Source: Chrysomallon squamiferum
Taxonomy: Eukaryota; Mollusca; Gastropoda; Neomphalida; Peltospiridae
Direction of reading: 5' to 3'
Length of the DNA stretch: 45,000 bases
NCBI GenBank assembly: GCA_012295275.1
Contig: CM022673.1
Coordinates: forward strand, 17,098,810 to 17,143,809
Below are positions 37,505-45,000 of this stretch, one piece after another. Position 1 is the first letter of the stretch, and the number at the start of each line of letters is the position of its first letter. A program made the position numbers and the translations under genes. The notes beneath the pieces are model-generated. The model searched no databases. It was not told the DNA's origin and saw only the letters and a program-made list of their open reading frames with translations.

Positions 37505-37780
37505 ACGACTACTACTAATAATATACGTTTGATACTATATATATTTACAGCTTCTGCTACAGTTGCTACCATTACTGCTGCTGTTGCTACTGTTAGTATT
37601 ACTACTACTACTGCTCTACAGTTATTGCCAATATTTCTGCTGTCACGACTATTACTTCTACTATTACTACTCCTACCACTATCACTACTGCTGTTGCTAC
37701 CATTATTATACTACTACCTTTACTACTACTACTGCTACTGCACATCAACCACCACTACCCCTACTACTACTCCTCATATA
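37505..37780 (+). repeat. (TAC)n/(TGC)n imperfect trinucleotide array
   Basis: ACT/GCT/ATT/ACC trinucleotides. The Thr/Leu-rich frames are translations of it. Confidence 0.92.
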
Positions 37781-37974
37781 TAACTATGTTTCAGCTCTGT
37801 ACGTCTGTGTTCTGGGACGCTGACTCAGTTCACGGCTGACCGTGCAGCTGGGTCGGTCAACTTGCTAATCCTAGCTGCAGGGCGTCAGATCACTTTGTGC
37901 GCTGCTTCATTAAATTAACTCGAGGGTTTACATCCAGCCTGCCATCTGTGGTGTAACTAAGGCGTTCAGGGGTT

Positions 37975-38215
37975 GCTGAAATCACGGGGTGATTCTGTGG
38001 TGGAGGGGGTTGATGAAGTCGCGGCGTGACACAGGTATGGAGGGGTTGATGAAGTCACTCAGTGACACAGGTATGGAGGGGTTGATGAAGTCACGGCGTG
38101 ACACAAGTATGGAGGGGTTGATAAAGTCACGGCGTGAAACAGGTGTGGAGGGTTGATGAAATCACGGTTGATGAAATCATGGTATATGTAAGTGATGGAA
38201 GGATTGATAAAGTCT
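37975..38215 (+). repeat. 36-bp minisatellite with palindromic core
   Basis: GTTGATGAAGTC starts at 38009, 38045, 38081 (exactly 36 apart), 38117 (as GTTGATAAAG), and 38152; shorter decayed units follow. Most units hold the imperfect palindrome GTCACGGCGTGAC. Because 36 is divisible by three, the minus strand reads as 12-residue peptide repeats, but no gene context supports coding. Confidence 0.92.
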
Positions 38216-38622
38216 TGGGATTTTTTAAAGGATGGAGGATGATGAAACAGCCACCAGAATCTGGATTCGAGGAGTCGTAAGATTAAAAATGAGTGAATGA
38301 ATAAATAATAATCACAATACAATACTGACAGTTACTACGTAACACTCATACTTCTGTGGTGTAATGTAATGATACGAGAGAAGAAACCCTCTGCTGTCAT
38401 TCCGTCGAGCAGTAAGGATTTTTTTTTTTTCCAAAATACAGCACAGCCTTTGATGGACCAGTTTAGAATTGGAAAAAGCTCCACGAACACACTAAGAAAG
38501 ATTTCCTTATATAAACGAGTACTGATTACGTCACGTCGTTTATAGGAATTTTTTTTTTTTACAATTATTTACAAGTACATAAAATATATTTTAGACATAA
38601 AAAAAAAAAGTAACATAAAAAC

Positions 38623-38655
<33 letters not shown>

Positions 38656-39244
38656 TTAACCTATTTCTGAATTCACCATATATTCTTCTACAGACAATAC
38701 AGTCGATTACAATAAAAATATTATGGCTATTTTAGGAAGGCCACTTTAACAACAAGCAACACACAATCATTTAGAAGTAAATAAAACGTATTTCAGCTGT
38801 TTATCTCCGAGTACGTAATTTTTAAATAAAAAACCTAAAGTGACGGAATTCTGAAATAAATTAAAATTCCAAATTAATTGTAGAAGTGAAAAACTATGCC
38901 ACTTTCTTTTTTTTTCTTTTCTTTTTCTTTTTTTCTTAATGCTAAAATAGTAATCTAACCTTAACATGCTGTCAATAACTATTTAATATTTTAACATGTT
39001 AACAAGAACAAAAGCTTTGGCACATTCGAAATGAATGCATGCAAGACCGAAGTGCTTTGAAAAACCAGTATAATACAAATAATTTTATTAAGACTTTACC
39101 ATCTCGTTGAAGACCAGGCAAATGTAAGATAAAAAAACAAAATCGTACAAATGTGTAAGTGTGGGCATAGAGGCTATTCTGACTTGAATCCTATCAAAAG
39201 AGATTTAATGAACGCATTTCCAGGTCTCATTATTCTCTCAAAAT
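38216..39244. other. Gene-free stretch
   Basis: AT-rich with A/T tracts (38419-38430, 38549-38560, 38621-38656 including a TA run). Nothing recognised. Confidence 0.5.
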
Positions 39245-39570
39245 CGTTATTATTATGGTGTTACATGTTTTAAAAAGTTAATTTTGTTTGTCACGTTTTA
39301 TAAAAAAAATACATTCTCATTCAGAAAGAACTATTCACTAAGTTAAAACGCGTCAGCGTAGCTTTCATCAACAAACCAGTTGAATACATGCATTTTCAAG
39401 TGACAGTTTTCTTTCTCAGTAATGTATCAGTAATATACCAAGTTTGGGTATATTACCACTTTAACAAGAAACAACAGCAAAACAAAACAAAAACATAACA
39501 AAAACAAAATAATAATAATAATATTGGTAACAACAACACAACAACAACAACAACAATAATAATAATAATG
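39245..39570 (+). repeat. Interspersed repeat, copy 1 (inverted partner at 43967-44360)
   Basis: About 220 bp of core (39259-39480) matches the reverse complement of 44112-44340 at roughly 90 percent by eye, including TTAATTTTGTTTGTCACGTT and GCATTTTCAAGTGACAGTTT. Both copies continue into an AAC-rich then AAT-rich tail, as expected of a SINE-like element or a MITE with a microsatellite end. A hairpin lies at 39430-39456. No coding content was recognised. Confidence 0.8.
39430..39456. repeat. Perfect 10-bp stem, 7-nt loop hairpin
   Basis: GTAATATACC, loop AAGTTTG, then GGTATATTAC. It lies in the conserved core of interspersed repeat copy 1. Confidence 0.85.
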
Positions 39571-39968
39571 TTTTGTTAATAAATAAATAAATAATCGCAG
39601 GGCAAACCTTTATCTTTTTGAATGTATACATTCCAAGACCATGAACAAATAACGTTATGTACAAATTTCCATTCCATCTGATTTTAATGGTAATTCCTTA
39701 AAATACTTTGTCTGCCTCAATTGATAAAAATCACTGAAGCAGATGCTAGGAAATTTTTTTATCTCGGCAATCTTGTACAAAATGAGTTTAAACCACAAGT
39801 GTAATTTACAATATATGATAAGTTCTGTTTGCAAATCTGACAGTTTGGATTTATATGTAATTAGGCGTGACCGAGTGTGTGTTTAAACTTGTAATATAAA
39901 CAAAAAACAAATGGTAGAAACCTAATTTTAGAACTGTATGGGTCAAAAAGATAAACAAGCAAAAAGTA
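39571..39968. other. Gene-free stretch
   Basis: A short AAAT run, then unique AT-rich sequence. Confidence 0.5.
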
Positions 39969-40212
39969 AACACACACACACACACACACACATACACACA
40001 CACACACACATACGTAAAAGTATATGTGTATGTACTACTACAACAGTTTTTTTTATTAGAGAATATTCATATGCACCCCATAGACAAAAAAAAGACTCAC
40101 CACTTCATATTTATTTATTTACTTTTAAGTATATGTGTATGTATATAAAAGAACAGAATTTTTTTTATTAGAGAATATTCATATGCACCTCATAGACAAA
40201 AAAAGGACTCAT
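39969..40212 (+). repeat. (AC)n followed by an ~85-bp local duplication
   Basis: After an AC run (39969-40013), the phrases AAGTATATGTGTATGTA and TTATTAGAGAATATTCATAT-GCACC-C-ATAGACAAAAAAA occur in 40016-40100 and again in 40126-40212, with few differences. Confidence 0.85.
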
Positions 40213-40228
40213 TTGTAAATCATAATTA

Positions 40229-40470
40229 ATAATAATAGAAGTAATTATAACAGTGAAAGCAGATGTAGTAACTAGAAGTGGCAGTAGCATATGTATAGTA
40301 TAAATAGTAGTAGTAATAATAACAGTATTAGAGATAGGAATAGAAGTAGTAGTAATAGTACTATATTAGTAATAAAAAATGAAGTAGTAGTAGTAATAAT
40401 AGTAGTAGCAGTAGATGCAGTAGTTGGCATAGTGGTAATAGGGGTAGTAGTAGATACAGAATTAGTAACA
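40229..40470 (+). repeat. (TAG)n/(TAA)n imperfect array
   Basis: AGT/AAT trinucleotides with GCAGTAG variants. Confidence 0.93.
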
Positions 40471-40683
40471 TGATAAAGAATGAAGAAAAGTAGATATGAT
40501 AGAATAACAGTCTGAAGTTCAGTACATTTAAACAAAAATTCACTCTCTTTAAAAATGTGTTTTAAAACTGCAATATTACAAAAATAATTGATTTTGCAAC
40601 TTTTAAAAATTAACTTCGCATTTTAATTCTTCTATTATTCAACAAACGGGCACCACTTCATTAAGTAATATCTATATTGCCGC

Positions 40684-40766
40684 ATCACGTGTCACTCGCC
40701 AATACACAGGAAGTTCTGACGTAACGCAAATATAGGTCCCATATCACTACGCCATTGTTGCCCATT
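40684..40766. promoter_or_regulatory. Promoter-like motif cluster (E-box, CCAAT, ETS, CRE)
   Basis: Within 40 bases: CACGTG (40686-40691), CCAAT (40699-40703), CAGGAAGT ETS core (40707-40714) and TGACGTAA CRE (40717-40724). TACGCCATTGTTGCCCATTA follows. The density is unusual for this AT-rich window. No TATA box or coding exon is attached, so enhancer and promoter cannot be told apart. Confidence 0.35.
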
Positions 40767-41044
40767 ACGGCTTACCTACCTAATAGACAGCAAGTGTTTG
40801 TAAATGTACTCAAACTGTTTTTAATCTGTTCTCATTATAGAGAGGCCATTAACAGACATTGCGTTGGAAAAGAGATTATTCTCTTCATTACCAGTCCATT
40901 TATGTCCCACTGACAATGAACTTCATATGACGTGATTACATCGAGCAACGCAACAGTCAGCTCGTTGGGCACGTTGTGGCCGTGTCATCTAGACAAAAAA
41001 GTCTGGCAACGTTTCCGCTTTAAAATCTACTCAATTTATTTGCA

Positions 41045-41243
41045 TGCATCTGCCTGTGAATGCGTCTGTGTGTCTGTGTGTTTTTGGTGCATGCATATGT
41101 ATGTACACACGTATGTATGTATAACTGCGTATATGTCTGTGTATGTATACAGGTTTATGTATATGTATGTACCTACGCATGTATGAATGCATATATATAG
41201 GCATATATAAAGGTATGTATTTACGTGTGTATGTGTGTGTGTA

Positions 41244-41279
<36 letters not shown>

Positions 41280-41300
41280 AATATATATATGTATATAAGT
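41045..41300 (+). repeat. TG/TATG-rich array with (GT)n core
   Basis: Imperfect GTATGTAT, then a GT run at about 41248-41275. Confidence 0.93.
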
Positions 41301-41579
41301 ATGTGATATAACTTTAAAATTATATATATAAATAGTTCACTAGAGAATTTATTACAGACTGGAATTTGAGCTCAGAATGATAATACTTTAAACTGATCGA
41401 TTAAAGCACTTCATTTTAAAACAACGTTTCTATCTCTAAGGTTTGAAGTTTCAGTTTATCAGCGAGAATCACAATTATAGTAGAATCCATTCACTTTTCT
41501 CATCGACTGTATCTGTCCGCTAATGTTACTCATAAATAATAATAAAATGCGTTAATTGATCCTTACGCCATTTTCTTAC

Positions 41580-41928
41580 ATTGATCTAATTCTGTGTGTG
41601 GCGGTTACGAGACGGTATCGGGCTTTTTAACGTTCGCTTCGAGACTCGGCGCGCTCGCTGAAAACACGGCGGCGGATCAGCAGACACTGCTCTCTGCTCT
41701 GTCACGTGATAATTCAATAAGAATGAAGAAAATAATTCAACTAGTCAGAGGTGAAAACAACTTTGCCCCGGGGATCTGGGAACGTGCAAAACGTGTTATC
41801 TACGTAGAATGATTTATGCCGGGTTCTCGAAGCGGACTGTAGCCTATGGTTAGATCGCTCGCTCGCCCGAGGCGCGACTCCTCTCTCGACTGTTCTAGAT
41901 TTGTGACGCTCTTCGACTGTTTCTCGTT
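41580..41928 (-). other. Candidate non-coding first exon in a CpG-dense block
   Basis: The interval 41601-41950 holds about 34 CpG dinucleotides by hand count, far above the surrounding AT-rich DNA. Read on the minus strand it follows a TATA box, contains no ATG at all, and ends at a GTAAGA donor (41574-41579). An alternative GTAAGG donor lies a little further on (about 41561-41566). That is the layout of a 5' leader exon. It shares strand with the guanylate cyclase exon 30 kb away. A CpG-rich enhancer, or a promoter of a plus-strand gene, are alternatives. Confidence 0.4.
41701..41710. promoter_or_regulatory. E-box GTCACGTGAT
   Basis: CACGTG core (41703-41708) with the GTCACGTGA context favoured by USF/MITF/TFE bHLH-zip factors. 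It sits within the CpG-dense block. Confidence 0.4.
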
Positions 41929-41950
41929 CCGATCTGTGCTGCACGACTGC

Positions 41951-41958
41951 TATTTATA
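41951..41958 (-). promoter_or_regulatory. Candidate TATA box (TATAAATA)
   Basis: Minus strand ACTATAAATAGC, next to a CpG-dense block that begins just downstream. A start site about 30 bases on would fall near 41928. Supported by context only; no strong initiator is obvious. Confidence 0.45.
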
Positions 41959-42157
41959 GTAAAGTGCAGAAAAAGAAATCCTTACTGCTAATACATTCTA
42001 ATCCTTGTAACTGCTAGCTGCGTATTTCGTGTTTCATATCATAGCTGCACAAACATACACACGTACATACATGAACATACAAACATACACAAACCAAAAT
42101 TAAGAAATCAATTTCACTGATACCTAATAAACATTGATATTCTTTTTCATTTTCATT

Positions 42158-42159
<2 letters not shown>

Positions 42160-42211
<52 letters not shown>
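42160..42211 (+). repeat. (TAC)n microsatellite
   Basis: Perfect TAC/ACT trinucleotides, 52 bases. Confidence 0.97.
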
Positions 42212-42213
<2 letters not shown>

Positions 42214-42890
42214 AGTATAGTGGTTATAGAAGTCAGGTGATGCTTACATTTAGACCAATGCGCCGGAGAAATAATTAAAAACTGACAATAAAACACAAAG
42301 TGGCAGCAACTATGATCAAATTAAATCTAAAGATAAACAACTCCAGGCAAAATACATAATACGTTTGAAGTACGCTGAGAACAGCAGCCACAACTGTGAC
42401 CACGACATCAAAGCAAAATAATAATAGCTTATGTTAAAACGAATAACACTAACTAACTGCAATACGAAACTAGTAGTAATAATCATATGTTTGTTTGTTT
42501 GTTGTTGTTTTGGTTTATTGCTGTTATCGTTTTTTGTTTTTTGCAAAAATAAATAATGGAACAAACAACTAAACAGCAGCGGCAATCACAACAATACAAC
42601 AAAACCACTCAGAATGAAATGAAGCAGAGAGTTAAACAATAAACATACTAAATTTATACTAAAAACTATTATACTGTACGTTTTATTATTATTATTATTA
42701 TTATTATATTTTGTTATCTCTGATTTAATTTGTTTTGATATATTCTTATTTGATAGGCTTCATTAATTTTCTTTCATGTATATAAATTGTCAGTCAATTT
42801 GTTTATTTTACTTGTCAACGTTAGAACTGGAAAACTAATAAAATGACTGAAATATTTTCACAGTTGTCTGCCGTTTGGACCTATCACCTG
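42212..42890. other. Gene-free stretch
   Basis: AT-rich with short GTTT and TTA runs. The minus-strand frame at 42316-42585 shows no recognisable domain. Confidence 0.5.
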
Positions 42891-42895
42891 ACGTC

Positions 42896-42914
42896 GGGTC
42901 ACAGGTCAAGGTCA
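42896..42914 (+). promoter_or_regulatory. Nuclear-receptor element cluster: DR1 plus extended half-site
   Basis: GGGTCA-C-AGGTCA is a DR1 (the HNF4/RXR type). It runs directly into a third AGGTCA, which also makes TCAAGGTCA (42906-42914), the extended half-site used by ERR/SF-1-class orphan receptors. TGACGTC lies just upstream. The cluster is about 0.95 kb upstream, on the minus strand, of the candidate TATA box. Confidence 0.45.
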
Positions 42915-43325
42915 AGTATCAAATCAGAAGGGTGAATGCAAGTTCAGCTCTGATTGGTAGTAATAAATAAACGTGATTACTTCCACGAATGCTATTTTTC
43001 TATACTCAGCATTTCGTTTGACTGCCAATGAAATATAAGTATGATTATTTGTATAAATAGTATTCTCTACGCCAAACATGTTAATTAGACTGTTAACATA
43101 AAGTGCGATATTTTGTGTCAAAAAAGGAAGCTCGCAGTTAATTAATAAGTCATTACATTAACAATATATGAAATTAGAAAAATATCCAATAAAAAGAAAA
43201 TTATCATAAACTTTTATGGAGGTTGCGTATAGTTTATGGTTTCCCAAATCCTCCTTCAGAATAGTGATTTTACAGAACGATTAAATTAATTATGTCGGTA
43301 ATTTCACAACTGTCTTCAGATGTTT

Positions 43326-43328
<3 letters not shown>

Positions 43329-43367
<39 letters not shown>
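43329..43367 (+). repeat. (TAA)n microsatellite
   Basis: Perfect TAA run. Confidence 0.97.
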
Positions 43368-43368
<1 letters not shown>

Positions 43369-43966
43369 GCAGGATTGATTTACAATTATTTATAAAGGTT
43401 GGAGAAAGTAATTTCGAATTTCTCTAAATTTATTAGTATAATTAATAATGGTGATCGAAGATGTAAACAATACTGAGCCTTTTGGCGAATAATTAAATCT
43501 CATGGACTGTAAACTTATAACAGAAATGGTTTGACTATTAGTGTACAAACTAACAGAAATCGTTTGCTCGGAATTCTTATGGAGCATCATGGGAAGTAGA
43601 ACAAGCAACAAAACAGCTATGATTGATTGAAGAACAACTAAACACAACTCTCTCTCGTACAGAAGAATTCCTCGTTCAGAACACAAAACAGTTATTATGA
43701 GGCAGGTTTAGAATGCTTGTCAAGTATTCTAATTAAAATATATATACATATTTCCGCTGTTGTTGTTTTTCCGTATCTGTTTTGCAGCCAAATGTTTAAA
43801 CTTATAGCTTTGATGTGTAGAAGTGTTGATGTACTTTTGTGGGAAACTAGTTTATCAGTTTCACATTATATGATGAAGAAATATGAAAATATGAAAATGA
43901 AGAAGTAAAATCTGTGTTCTGACTCCAGACTTAAAAGCATAAATGAATATTATGTATTTCACAGCA
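43368..43966. other. Gene-free stretch
   Basis: Unique AT-rich sequence. The 98-codon minus-strand frame at 43390-43686 has no recognisable domain. Confidence 0.5.
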
Positions 43967-44029
<63 letters not shown>

Positions 44030-44360
44030 TGATTGTTGTTGTTGTTGTTGTTGTTGTTATTTTATTATTTTAATATTTTATTATGTTTTTATATCTTTTT
44101 TTTTCTCTTCTCATTTTGTTGTTGTTTCTTGTTAGAGTGGTAATATATTTAAACCCAAACTTGGTATGTTACTGTTACATTACTGAGAAAGAAAACTGTC
44201 ACTTGAAAATGCATATGTTCAACTGGTTTGTTGATGAAAGCTAGGCTGACGCATTTTAACTTAATGAATCGTTCTTTCTGAGTGAGAATGTTTATTATAA
44301 AACGTGACAAACAAAATTAACTTCTTTATACATGTAACACCAATAATAATGATGTTTTGT
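43967..44360 (-). repeat. Interspersed repeat, copy 2 (inverted relative to 39245-39570)
   Basis: Reverse-complement copy of the element at 39.2 kb. Its tail is the (TTA)n run at 43969-44030 followed by the (TTG)n run at 44035-44058, which read on the minus strand as AAC then AAT, in the same order as copy 1. The hairpin of copy 1 is degraded here. Confidence 0.8.
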
Positions 44361-44850
44361 TCTCTTTAACGAGATAATGAAAATAAGCTGGTGTGTAATG
44401 AAGAAAATAATTACATTTTCTTGTACGTAAACATCAAATTAAAAGTAACTAAATCATTTTTCTTTCTGTTTTTCGTATTATTTTGTTATTTAACAGTAGT
44501 GACGTTAGATCTCTTTTAGTAGGGGGCTGATCAGTTACAATTCAATTACGTCTTAATATAACATTTCAGTTAACAAGTACAACAGTAACTGTAACAGAAT
44601 TGTAATTACTTACATAATAACAAGTTACCATTATAACTGACCACCTCCCGTGTGTTTTGGTACGTGATTGCGTGTTGTGCTTTCTGTACATTAAATGTAG
44701 ATTACAAATTTCGACAGACATTTGGAATACGTCTCAGAGTCATAAAAACCGTCTTCCTTAAATTTGATAGGAGCGGAAAAGGCATCTTTATAACTGGTGC
44801 TACGCAGATCTAACAGGGGAAGTGTAAGGTATCACTTTCTCTTCTCTCTC

Positions 44851-44985
44851 TAACATACTAACACTGCATTCTCTTCCAACTATTCTTTTAACATACTAAC
44901 ACTGCATTCTCTTCCAACTATTCTTCTAACATACTAACACTGCATTCTCTTCCAACTATTCTTCTAACATACTAAAACAATACTT
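44851..44985 (+). repeat. 38-bp tandem repeat, three full copies
   Basis: TAACATACTAACACTGCATT plus CTCTTCCAACTATTCTTC; starts at 44851, 44889, 44927 and 44965, exactly 38 apart. The copies are nearly identical, so this is a young expansion. The fourth copy breaks off near the window edge. Confidence 0.95.
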
Positions 44986-45000
44986 TCGTTATAACCAATC

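Noticed and set aside
37238-37823. 181-codon frame with His/Tyr/Thr runs
   Set aside because: It spans ACAT, AG and TAC simple repeats; no domain and no supporting context.
41594-41812. Plus-strand open frame in the CpG-dense block
   Set aside because: No recognisable domain; the minus-strand TATA/leader/donor reading explains the block better.

Overview
The window looks like intronic and intergenic DNA from a large, repeat-rich, AT-rich animal genome. The only confidently recognised host gene piece is an N-terminal exon of an atypical soluble guanylate cyclase on the minus strand (10355-11142). It matches the invertebrate Gyc-88E type, ends at a clean splice donor, and no later exon is recognisable here. 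One recognisable exon in 45 kb, many long perfect microsatellites, ATTT/TAC/GATA/CA arrays and diverged minisatellites suggest a lophotrochozoan, plausibly a cephalopod mollusc. That assignment is an inference, not a direct reading.

Layout. 1-10 kb: AT-rich sequence with a broken Tigger/pogo transposon (1308-1816) and microsatellites, downstream of the exon on the minus strand and so probably intron. 10.36-11.14 kb: the guanylate cyclase exon, with a one-base frame break in an A6/T6 run. 11.2-26 kb: 5' flank or upstream intron with a 170-180 bp tandem duplication, and minisatellites of about 50, 132-136 and 52/72 bp. 26.6-27.4 kb: a 37-bp minisatellite split by a 222-bp internally deleted DNA transposon that keeps the last codons of a transposase. 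28.6-29.1 kb: a promoter-like cluster of motifs (E-box, CRE, YY1 and a palindromic RFX X-box). 34.6-35.3 and 37.98-38.2 kb: further minisatellites. 39.2 and 44.2 kb: two inverted copies of one interspersed repeat ending in AAC/AAT tails. 41.58-41.96 kb: a CpG-dense block that reads on the minus strand as TATA box, ATG-free leader and splice donor; it is a candidate first exon.

How it may fit together (inference): the candidate first exon near 41.9 kb and the coding exon at 11.1 kb lie on the same strand, and the coding exon has a possible 3' splice site just upstream of its ATG. Much of the window could therefore be the first intron of one guanylate cyclase gene, with the next introns running off the left side. 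RNA-seq would settle this. Most open reading frames in the window are translations of simple repeats and are not genes. No rRNA, CRISPR array, intact transposon or viral gene was seen.
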